From assembly GCF_020687685.1 (NCBI RefSeq), contig NZ_JAJEWM010000001.1:806001-870000 (forward strand): a stretch of 64,000 nt of DNA, read 5' to 3'. Positions within the stretch are counted from its first letter, which is position 1. Each line of letters opens with the position of its first letter. This DNA is from Tessaracoccus sp. OS52 (GTDB lineage Bacteria > Actinomycetota > Actinomycetes > Propionibacteriales > Propionibacteriaceae). Positions 24,609-31,576 of this stretch are shown here, one piece after another. The notes under the pieces are model-generated. The model saw only the letters and a program-made list of their open reading frames with translations. It was not told the DNA's origin and made no database searches. The position numbers and the translations under genes are program-made.

Positions 24609-25573
24609 TGCCTAGCGGCGAGGTTTGGGCTCGGTATGAGGCAGAGGAGCCGTCTCTTCAGGCGGCATACGACGTCTGGCTGGACCGCCTGCTACCGCAG
24701 GCTGAGCAGTTCGACCGGGGCGCCCGCGTGTCTGGCCGGATCAAGTCCTACAGGAGCGTTTACGGCAAGCTTCGACGGAATCCTGATTCCCCCAGAACAT
24801 GGGACTCGCTCGGCGATCTAGTCGCCTTCAAGGCCATCTTCCCGACTCCAGCCGGAGCCGATCAATTCACCGTGTGGCTTTCGGAGCAAGACCAGTGGCA
24901 TCCCGTCCTTGACGACAAGCTGTGTGAACCGCACGAACTGAAGTATAGGTCGAAGCAGTTTGACCTGTACTCCCACGACGTCACCGACAGCAAAGGCCAA
25001 CCTCTCAAGATTGAGGTCCAAGTTCGGACGTCGGCTGTCGACGCCTGGTACGTGGTCGACCACCGCTTCAAGTACAAGACTGTCGTACCTCCAACTGAGG
25101 ACATGCAGCGTAAACTCAATCGCCTCATCGTTCTTACTGAGCTCTTCGACCAGGAGGTGGGAGAAGTGGAGCGCAAACGGCGTGAGGATCCGGAGTTCGC
25201 GAAAGATCGTCTGTATGAGAGCCTGATAACCACCTCCGAACGCCTTACGAAAGGGCAGACATCAACCTCAAGGCCAGAGGGTCTACTGGAAACCCTCCTC
25301 ACCGTTTTTGTCGAAGATGCTGACTCGCTACCGGCCCAGATTGAAGCCTTCGTCAACGAGACCGAAGCAGATCTTATTCGCATCTTCAGTGAACATCTGA
25401 ACAGCTCGGACGAGTACGTAGAGGAGGTCGACTGGATATACCACGAGCCCGAGGCCGTACTCATAGCGGAGCGGGCCGTGCGTCGGCCTCAGCAGCTTCT
25501 TGCGGCCGTCGAACATTCCAACTATAGAGCTGAGGTAGATCCGATGGTTGAGGCTTTCGAGGCCCTACGCTAG
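24608..25573 (+). CDS. RelA/SpoT-domain nucleotide pyrophosphokinase-like protein
   Basis: A 321-residue protein with a RelA/SpoT synthetase-like domain in residues 40-160: RIKSYRSVYGKLRR (44-57, G-loop region), WDSLGDLVAF with D70, LKYRSKQFDLY (Y113-R-S115), the catalytic-site motif EVQVRT (136-141), and AWYVVDHRFKYK. No hydrolase domain or TGS/ACT regulatory region is present, so it resembles small alarmone synthetases or toxSAS toxins. Residues 160-321 are helical and unassigned. It starts by one-base overlap with the NdpA-like gene. It may make an alarmone such as (p)ppGpp or pyrophosphorylate other targets; the partner could be its activator or antitoxin. Confidence 0.8.
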   Translation: MPSGEVWARYEAEEPSLQAAYDVWLDRLLPQAEQFDRGARVSGRIKSYRSVYGKLRRNPDSPRTWDSLGDLVAFKAIFPTPAGADQFTVWLSEQDQWHPVLDDKLCEPHELKYRSKQFDLYSHDVTDSKGQPLKIEVQVRTSAVDAWYVVDHRFKYKTVVPPTEDMQRKLNRLIVLTELFDQEVGEVERKRREDPEFAKDRLYESLITTSERLTKGQTSTSRPEGLLETLLTVFVEDADSLPAQIEAFVNETEADLIRIFSEHLNSSDEYVEEVDWIYHEPEAVLIAERAVRRPQQLLAAVEHSNYRAEVDPMVEAFEALR

Positions 25574-26395
25574 GCGGCAATCCAGCCGAGCACCGCTTGG
25601 CTTCGCGCAAGCAATCCCGCGGCAAGCAACACTCATACCATCCGCACTGGGGCCGTTATTGGAGGCGCCTGTGGCTGAAGACTGGATCTGACGCCGAGCA
25701 CAAAAAGCCCTCGGCAAAGTCCGACGCCACCGCCGAGCCAACCGGTTTCCCTGCATCCTGGATCCGATGCACGGAAAGATGACAGTTCCTGGCCACGCAG
25801 CGGGGGGAATAGGGATGCGGTAGCGCGCTGGCTTCTGTCCAAGCGCCAGGAGACTCCCATTAACACCCCGACGGTCAGCGAGTTTGCAGAGACGCATCTA
25901 GCCGCTCTCGTACGTTCGCGGATCAGCGGCAGCAGCCGGTCCAACTGGGGTCTTGTCCGGCAGGACGATGTGGGTAGCTAGCTGCTCCCCGCGGGTATGA
26001 TGCCAACCTCCACAGAGACGAGTCTCGCCTTTATGATCGCAGCGAGCGCGCGACACGACTTTTGGGGCAGGCAGTGGTTGCAGCTGGCGGCGTACGGGGG
26101 ATGACGTCTCACATGGCCGTTCGGGGGATGAGCGGCTGGCCGTCGCTGGTTTGCTGCTGGTCTGGCTCGACCTGTGAACTGAGGGGAAGTGGTGGGTCGT
26201 GGTGGGGGGGCATCCTTGCTCTACCGGAGCAGCTCACCAAGAGGGGCAGGTCTTCGACTTGAAAACCTGCCCTGTTCCTGCCCAAGTTTCGCAGTGAGAA
26301 GTGTTTCCCCTTATCACAGCGTCCTTTGTCTGCTCCCCGGACTGGACTCGAACCAGTGCAACGCACCACCCGTCAGCTGCAGGGGTGCGTCGCGG
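25574..26395. other. Long interval with tRNA-derived att-like remnant
   Basis: About 820 bases without a supported gene. A hairpin (GGGCAGGT at 26244-26251 with ACCTGCCC at 26265-26272, extended inward by TTC/GAA) and a tRNA 3'-end fragment at 26331-26357 are the only structures I can support. No terminator with a T-run is seen after the RelA/SpoT gene. Confidence 0.45.
26331..26357 (-). repeat. tRNA 3'-end fragment, probable attachment-site remnant
   Basis: On the minus strand the sequence gives a perfect T arm (ACTGG, loop TTCGAGT, CCAGT) followed by CCGGGGA and GCA, i.e. the 3' half of an acceptor stem. No matching 5' acceptor TCCCCGG, D arm or anticodon arm precedes it, so it is not a functional tRNA. 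Such 3'-end copies are left by elements that integrate into tRNA genes. The acceptor and T-arm resemble actinobacterial tRNA-Asn, but that identity is a guess. Confidence 0.6.
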
Positions 26396-27664
26396 TCACC
26401 ACATCGACCCGGCGGTGACCGCCCAGTACACGGGGTACCCGTCCTCACCGGGGGCCTTGTCCACGAGGTCGAGGTCGTACAGGTGTCGCAGCCACGCCGA
26501 GATTGTCTGGAACGGTGACTGGCTCTCGATGCGGATACCGCGCTGGCGGATCTCACTGAACGCATCCTTGACGGTGAACTGCGTTCTCTGCCGGCCAGCG
26601 ATCCGGGTGAAGTAGATGATGCTCTGCCACTGCTCGAGGACACCGTCGGCGACGTCGATGCGGCCCTTCAGATACTGCCCGTCCCGCCAGTACGCGCTGA
26701 TCGCGCGGTGGAGTGCGCTGCCTGCCCAGTCACCGCGGTGAGCCTCCAGGAGCTCGCCGATGTGACGCACCTGCGCTTCTCGGCGGGCGTGGAGGGCGGC
26801 GTACCGCTCCGTCTTCTTCCGTTCCCAGCCCGCGATGGCGCCGCGGGCAGAGTTCAACTGCTTCGTGCGGGCACGCAACCCCTCCAACGGCGGATGGGTG
26901 ATCCCCCAGTCGGGGTGTGCGTCGAACTCGACGAGAGGGTGCGTGGACGTGGCCACCATGCCGGCGCGGTCCTGGATCACTGTCGTGGCTGCGCCAGGCT
27001 CCCACGTCGGCTTGCAGTTGCCGTGGTCGATGTCGTAGTCGGCTGGGTCCGGCAGCCAGGTGCGGCTGGCGACGACGGTGACGGTGACGTCGGCGGGGGA
27101 CGTGGCGTCGATCAGCAGCAGTGGAGCTCCGGTCTGCAGCGACGCCTCATGCATCGGTGCTGGTGTGAACCAGCCGACCTTGTCGATCTTCGCGGTCGTC
27201 GACCCGAACAGCCACACGTCGACGATCCCTTGCTGCAGGTATGAGTGGTGCCGTGCCCGCCATGCGTTCGGTGTCAGGGGCGAGTACTGCACCTCGAACG
27301 CGACCCGGTCACCCCTCGTTCCCGTGAGGAGGACGTCGGCTCGGCGTTCCCCGTCAGCGGTGGTGTACTCCTCCCGGGTCACCTTCGAGCGCGGGTACCG
27401 GTCCTGCAGCCAGGCGTGCACGGCCGAGCAGCCCTGCGAATGGACTCGGGACTCGAGGCTGTGCACGGCGAGACCGTGAGTGAGGTGCCGCAGATGGTCA
27501 CGGCCGCGGCTGAGGGACACCGTCGTCAAGGGTGCGTCGCAGCCGGGGACGGGGCAGCCGATGTGGGCTTTGACGTGGTCACGGTTGGTGATGGCGGTGT
27601 CGTCGGGCAGGAACCACGGGTCGCCGGTTCGGCGGTTAACTCCCCACAGGAACCGGACATCCAT
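26396..27664 (-). CDS. CoiA-like nuclease-domain protein
   Basis: A 422-residue protein with the competence protein CoiA-like domain. Two cysteines (CPVPGC) lie near residue 40, then HLRHLTHG and ESRVHSQGC, and a PD-(D/E)xK core in which RRADVL contains D110 and AFEVQYS contains E124 and Q126. SPLTPNAWRARHHSYLQQ and VDVWLFG complete the CoiA pattern (E.Q.S.ls...w..R...Y...g...WlLg). CoiA itself aids DNA processing in competence; on islands such proteins are probably nucleases of unknown target. The C-terminal ~150 residues include a possible winged-helix. It stands alone between a tRNA remnant and a broken recombinase gene. Confidence 0.75.
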   Translation of the reverse strand: MDVRFLWGVNRRTGDPWFLPDDTAITNRDHVKAHIGCPVPGCDAPLTTVSLSRGRDHLRHLTHGLAVHSLESRVHSQGCSAVHAWLQDRYPRSKVTREEYTTADGERRADVLLTGTRGDRVAFEVQYSPLTPNAWRARHHSYLQQGIVDVWLFGSTTAKIDKVGWFTPAPMHEASLQTGAPLLLIDATSPADVTVTVVASRTWLPDPADYDIDHGNCKPTWEPGAATTVIQDRAGMVATSTHPLVEFDAHPDWGITHPPLEGLRARTKQLNSARGAIAGWERKKTERYAALHARREAQVRHIGELLEAHRGDWAGSALHRAISAYWRDGQYLKGRIDVADGVLEQWQSIIYFTRIAGRQRTQFTVKDAFSEIRQRGIRIESQSPFQTISAWLRHLYDLDLVDKAPGEDGYPVYWAVTAGSMW

Positions 27665-27823
27665 ACCGGCAGGTTACAGATGGGGAGGGTGTTACTAAAG
27701 TGCCGTCAACGTGGGTTGACGTGACATGGACTGCGTGACGACTTGAGTGACACCCTGCGCATGGTCTGGAGCCACAGGTGGGGTGCCACAGAAACGTTCG
27801 TTTAGGTAACAGAGGGTTGCGGG

Positions 27824-28195
27824 ATGCTGGTCGGGTACGCGCGCGTGCCGGAAGCGGACGGGACGCAAAGCACATTGTTGCAGAGTGACGCCCTCGAAGC
27901 TGCCGGCGTCACCACAGACCACCTCTACGAGGACCACGCCCTCGGAAAACTAGACGACCGACCCCAACTAGCTGTCTGATTGGAAGCGGTCCGCCCCGGC
28001 GACACCGTCGTGGTTTGGAAACTGGACCGGCTCGGCCGTGACCTGCGGGACCTGGTCAACCTCGTCCAGGACCTCACCGAACGCGGCGCCGGCCTGCGCT
28101 ATGCCCACGACGAGCGAGGTCAACCCTTCGCGGTAGCCAGGTCGGCAGCACGGGCAGACATGTACCGCTACCTCGTAAAGCTCAACAGCCCCTAG
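27824..28195 (+). pseudogene. Serine recombinase (resolvase/invertase) remnant
   Basis: Starts MLVGYARVPEADGTQSTLLQ, the N-terminus of small serine recombinases, then [20 protein letters not shown] with the conserved catalytic arginine helix. Three defects show it is dead: the nucleophile serine of YARVS is proline; TGA at 27977-27979 interrupts codon 52; and the frame ends at 28195 without the C-terminal helix-turn-helix. It probably marks an old mobile element at the island's right edge. Confidence 0.85.
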
Positions 28196-28270
28196 ACGCC
28201 GGAATGGGGATCAACCACTTGACCACGTGCCACAACACGCTCAGCGTGGGCCACCACCCTGCATGCGAAC

Positions 28271-28288
28271 TGGCACGGATCTGGCACG
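28271..28288 (+). repeat. Phased TGGCACG repeats beside tRNA-Pro, possible integrase arm sites
   Basis: TGGCACG occurs at 28271-28277 and 28282-28288, spaced by 11 bases (one helical turn), about 50-60 bases from the 3' end of tRNA-Pro. Short direct repeats at this distance from a tRNA 3' end are typical arm-type sites of tyrosine integrases. No integrase is in the window to test this. Confidence 0.4.
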
Positions 28289-28333
28289 AAATGACACCTG
28301 TCCCCGCGAGTGTCCGGTTGACTAGGCGTTCGA

Positions 28334-28409
28334 TGGTCGGGGCGACAGGACTCGAACCTGCGGTCTCCTGCTCCCAAAGCAGGCGCGCTAGCCACTACGC
28401 TACGCCCCG
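28334..28409 (-). tRNA. tRNA-Pro (UGG)
   Basis: The minus strand folds into a standard tRNA: acceptor CGGGGCG/CGCCCCG (7 bp), D arm, anticodon stem CCTGC/GCAGG with loop TTTGGGA (anticodon TGG), T arm with loop TTCGAGT, discriminator A and encoded CCA. Its 3' end faces the accessory island, the usual orientation for island insertion. Confidence 0.95.
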
Positions 28410-28562
28410 TCCACCCGCGAGCGGGCTCCGGCGAGTCTACTGCACCGGAAGGGTTCGAAGCCAACGTGAGCGACGTCCGAGCGGGGTCGGGCTGCGCGCC
28501 ACGACCGCGGCGCCGAGGCAGACAGTCGCACTCTGGCGTCCGGAGGCAGACGGCGAGGTGCG

Positions 28563-28946
28563 TCAGGACTTCTTGTCGTTGACTCCGAAGATGCCGCCGA
28601 CCAGAGCAGTGGCAATCGTGATGATGATCGAGCCGAAGAGCGCCGGCCAGAACCCGTCCACCGCGAAGCCGAGTCCCAGCTGGGCCGACAGCCAGGACAC
28701 GAGCAGTAGCATCAACGCGTTGATCACCACGAGGAACAGCCCGAGGGTCAGCACGATCAGGCAGAACCCGACGACCTTGGCGAATGGTTTCACCACCGCG
28801 TTGACCACCCCCAGGATGGCGGCCACCGCCAGCAGGGTGAAGATGTACTCGCCGCTGTCGGACGCAGTGATGGTGATTCCGGGGACAAGCCAAACGGCCA
28901 GCGCGGTGGCCAGGGCTCCAGCGATCAACTTCAGTACGAGTTGCAT
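28563..28946 (-). CDS. Phage_holin_4_2-family membrane protein
   Basis: A 127-residue protein with four membrane helices: LIAGALATALAVWLVPG, YIFTLLAVAAILGVVNAVV, GFCLIVLTLGLFLVVINALM and a final FGSIIITIATALVGGIFG. This is the common actinobacterial phage_holin_4_2 (DUF360-like) family, chromosomal proteins of unknown role despite the name. ATG 28946 is chosen because TAGCCT ends exactly seven bases upstream, the spacing seen at other likely leaderless starts in this window. It marks the start of ordinary chromosome right of the tRNA-Pro. Confidence 0.75.
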   Translation of the reverse strand: MQLVLKLIAGALATALAVWLVPGITITASDSGEYIFTLLAVAAILGVVNAVVKPFAKVVGFCLIVLTLGLFLVVINALMLLLVSWLSAQLGLGFAVDGFWPALFGSIIITIATALVGGIFGVNDKKS

Positions 28947-29045
28947 GCTGGCAAGGCTACCCATTGGAGGGGGCGACGGGGACGGGCTCAGTGGACAGGA
29001 GCGCCACGCCCACGTGGCCCGGATAGCGGGACCGTGAACACGCTT

Positions 29046-29060
29046 GTTGCCGCCGGTTGC
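29046..29060 (+). promoter_or_regulatory. Candidate LacI operator upstream of its own gene
   Basis: GTTGCCGCCGGTTGC lies just upstream of the regulator start and is the exact reverse complement of the 15-mer at 30113-30127 before uxaC. A shared sequence at both promoters is the expected sign of one regulator. Confidence 0.6.
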
Positions 29061-29079
29061 AGCATCATTGGGATCTATG

Positions 29080-30111
29080 GTCGACAATGTTGGAATGGGA
29101 GAAGACGAAGATGTCACCAAGCCGGTGACGATCTACGACGTCGCGCGGGCCGCCGGAGTCTCCGCCTCAACCGTGTCGCGCACGTTCGCGCGTCCGGGTC
29201 GTGTCAGTTTCGCCACGGCCGAGCGGATCAAGTCCGTCGCCACCCGGCTTGGGTACCGCTCCGTCGAACTCCGCGTCAAACTCGGGGAGGGCGCCCAGCG
29301 GCACGGGACCATCGCGCTGGTCGTCGCAGACATCACCAACCCGGTTTTCTTCGACATGATCCGAGGCGCCGAGGAGGAGGCCGCGCGCAACAAGTACACG
29401 ACGCTTCTGGCGCACACGCGCGAATCGGCCATCGTGGAGCGCGAGGCGCTGGAGCGGGTGGTCGGGATGGTCGACGGCATCGTGCTCAGCAGCTCGCGCA
29501 TGTCGGACTCGGCGATCCGGGCGATGGCCAAGCAGAAGCCGACCCTGGTGATGAACCGTGGCGTGACCGGGGTCGCGAGCGTCGTGACCGACAACGCGCG
29601 TGGCATGCGTCGTGCGATCGAGCATCTGGGTGAGCTGGGGCATCAGGACATCGCCTACCTCGGCGGACCGGACGCGTCGTGGGCCCACGGCATGCGCTGG
29701 CGGGCACTCAAAGAGGGAGCCATGGAACTCGGGCTCACGGTCAGTCTCGTCGAGAGCCCGGCGCCCACGCGTGAGGGTGGTGCCGCCGTCGCAGAAACCG
29801 TGCTCGCCTCGAGCGCCACGGCTGTCGTCGGCTACAACGACCAACTTGCCCTCGGGTTCATGATGCGCGCCCAGGAACTCGGCTGCGACGTCCCGGGACA
29901 CATCTCCGTCGTCGGTTTCGACAACTCGGCCTTCGCCGGCCTCACGACGCCCGGACTCACGAGCGTCGCCGCTCCGCTGCACGCCCTGGGTGTCACGGCG
30001 GTCCGGCATCTGCTCGGCCTGTCGAACGGAAATGTGCCCGATCCGTTCAAACCGATCGTTCTCCCGACGCGTCTGGTGATGCGCGGATCGACGGGCAAAC
30101 CCCGTGGGTGA
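29080..30111 (+). CDS. LacI-family regulator of the glucuronate operon
   Basis: A 343-residue LacI/GalR repressor. The helix-turn-helix at about 15-40 (TIYDVARAAGVSASTVSRTF) is followed by a hinge and a periplasmic-binding-protein-like effector domain (TIALVVADITNPVFFDMIRG, DGIVLSSSRMSD, AVVGYNDQLALGFM, ISVVGFDNS). The start is uncertain between ATG 29080 and ATG 29095. It lies 55 bases before uxaC and reads the same way. Inverted copies of a 15-bp motif flank it (29046-29060 and 30113-30127), suggesting it represses itself and the operon; a uronate or pathway intermediate is the likely inducer. Confidence 0.85.
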   Translation, partial: VDNVGMGEDEDVTKPVTIYDVARAAGVSASTVSRTFARPGRVSFATAERIKSVATRLGYRSVELRVKLGEGAQRHGTIALVVADITNPVFFDMIRGAEEEAARNKYTTLLAHTRESAIVEREALERVVGMVDGIVLSSSRMSDSAIRAMAKQKPTLVMNRGVTGVASVVTDNARGMRRAIEHLGELGHQDIAYLGGPDASWAHGMRWRALKEGAMELGLTVSLVESPAPTREGGAAVAETVLASSATAVVGYNDQLALGFMMRAQELGCDVPGHISVVGFDNSAFAGLTTPGLTSVAAPLHALGVTAVRHLLGLSNGNVPDPFKPIVLPTRLVMRGSTGKPRG

Positions 30112-30112
30112 G

Positions 30113-30153
30113 GCAACCGGCGGCAACTTGTTGCCCACAAGGGGTGGTATTCA
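30113..30153 (+). promoter_or_regulatory. uxaC promoter with double operator
   Basis: GCAACCGGCGGCAAC (30113-30127) overlaps the perfect palindrome GGCAACTTGTTGCC (30122-30135). A -10-like TATTCA lies at 30148-30153, 13 bases before ATG 30167, so the operators cover the -35 region and the leader would be very short. Repression by the adjacent LacI protein is likely. Confidence 0.65.
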
Positions 30154-30166
30154 GAAGCATGTCCCC

Positions 30167-31576
30167 ATGCCCTCTGCAATCGCGAACCACCCCGATCGGC
30201 TCCTGCCCGCAGACCCCGGGGTGCGAGAGATCGCACGTCGCCTCCACACGGAAGTGGAGAGCCTGCCGATCATCTCCCCCCACGGTCACGTCGACGCCGC
30301 CATCATCGCTGATGACGCTCCGTTCCCGGACCCGACCGCCCTACTGATCAGCCCGGACCACTACGTGACCCGGGTAATGCACTCCGCCGGTGTCCCGCTG
30401 GACCAACTGCGGGTTGGAGGCTCCGAAGGAGCCAGCCCGCGTGAAGCCTGGCGCACCTTCTGCCGCCACTGGCCGCTCTACGACGGCACCGCTTCGGGCT
30501 ACTGGCTGCGCCAGGAATTCGTCACGGTCTTCGGCGTTGACGACCTCGACATCCGCGAGGAGTCGGCCGACGAGGTCTACGACGCCATCCAGGTCAAGAT
30601 CGACGAGCCGGGGTTCCGCCCGAGGGCGCTGATGGAGCAGTTCGGCATCGAGGTGCTCGCGACCACCGATGACCCGTTGGCCGACCTCGCCTCGCATGAC
30701 GTGATTGCTGCGGACGAGTCGTTCCAGCCCCGCGTCCTGCCCACCTTCCGTCCGGATGCCTACATCAAGTTCTGGGCCAAGGGCTTCGCCGACAACGTCG
30801 ACCGCCTCATCCAGGCCGCGGGCGACGGGAAGTCCGGCTACGACGGCTACCTCACGGCCATGGCGAACCGCCGTCGCTACTTCGTCGAGCACGGCGCGGT
30901 CTCGTCCGACCACGGCACACAGACCGCAAACACCCTCAAGCTTGGCCGTGACGACGCAGCCGCCCTGTTCGACAAGGGCGTTGCAGGCTCCGCCACGTAC
31001 GCGGAGGCGCTCGCGTTCGAGGCCCACATGATGTACGCGCAGGCCGCCATGGCCGTGGACGACGGCCTCGTGATGACCATGCATGCCGGTGTCCATCGCG
31101 ACACCCACCCCGCCACGCTGGAGACCTTCGGCCCGGACACGGGCGCCGACATCCCCCACGCCGTTGACTTCTCGACAGGTCTGAAGCCGCTGCTGGCGGA
31201 CTTCGGAACCGCTCCGGGCTTCCACTTCCTGCCGTTCACCATCGATGAAACGGTCTATTCCCGCGAACTGGCTCCGCTGGCCGGCTTCTACCCGAGTGTC
31301 TACATCGGCGCACCGTGGTGGTTCCTGGACGCGCCGGACGCCATGATGCGCTTCCGAGCCGCGGTCACGGAGACCGCTGGTTTCTCCCGGTCGTCCGGAT
31401 TCATCGACGACACCCGCGCGTTCTGCTCCATCCCGGCCAGGCATGACGCCAGCCGCAGGGTAGAGGCTGGCTTCCTCGCCAGGCTGGTGGCCGAGCACAG
31501 GATCACAGAGGAACGCGCTGCCGAAATCATCGTCGACCTCGTTGACGCATCGCCCAGAAGGGTCTTCAAGCTGTGA
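30167..31576 (+). CDS. uxaC: Glucuronate (uronate) isomerase
   Basis: A 469-residue protein of the usual UxaC length. ATG 30167 gives the family N-terminus HPDRLLPADPGVREIARRLH and the conserved LPIISPHGHVD metal-site motif. Further family segments include HYVTRVMHSAGVP, FGIEVLATTDDPLADL, MTMHAGVHRDTHP and YIGAPWWFLDAPDAM. UxaC interconverts D-glucuronate and D-fructuronate, and D-galacturonate and D-tagaturonate. The mannonate branch genes follow directly, so glucuronate is the likelier substrate here. It is first in a four-gene operon and overlaps the next gene by GTGA. Confidence 0.93.
   Translation: MPSAIANHPDRLLPADPGVREIARRLHTEVESLPIISPHGHVDAAIIADDAPFPDPTALLISPDHYVTRVMHSAGVPLDQLRVGGSEGASPREAWRTFCRHWPLYDGTASGYWLRQEFVTVFGVDDLDIREESADEVYDAIQVKIDEPGFRPRALMEQFGIEVLATTDDPLADLASHDVIAADESFQPRVLPTFRPDAYIKFWAKGFADNVDRLIQAAGDGKSGYDGYLTAMANRRRYFVEHGAVSSDHGTQTANTLKLGRDDAAALFDKGVAGSATYAEALAFEAHMMYAQAAMAVDDGLVMTMHAGVHRDTHPATLETFGPDTGADIPHAVDFSTGLKPLLADFGTAPGFHFLPFTIDETVYSRELAPLAGFYPSVYIGAPWWFLDAPDAMMRFRAAVTETAGFSRSSGFIDDTRAFCSIPARHDASRRVEAGFLARLVAEHRITEERAAEIIVDLVDASPRRVFKL

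Noticed and set aside
26241-26275. Possible tRNA anticodon arm resembling selenocysteine or serine tRNA
   Set aside because: The loop is wrong in length and no T arm or acceptor stem lies at the right distance on that strand; it is reported only as a hairpin.
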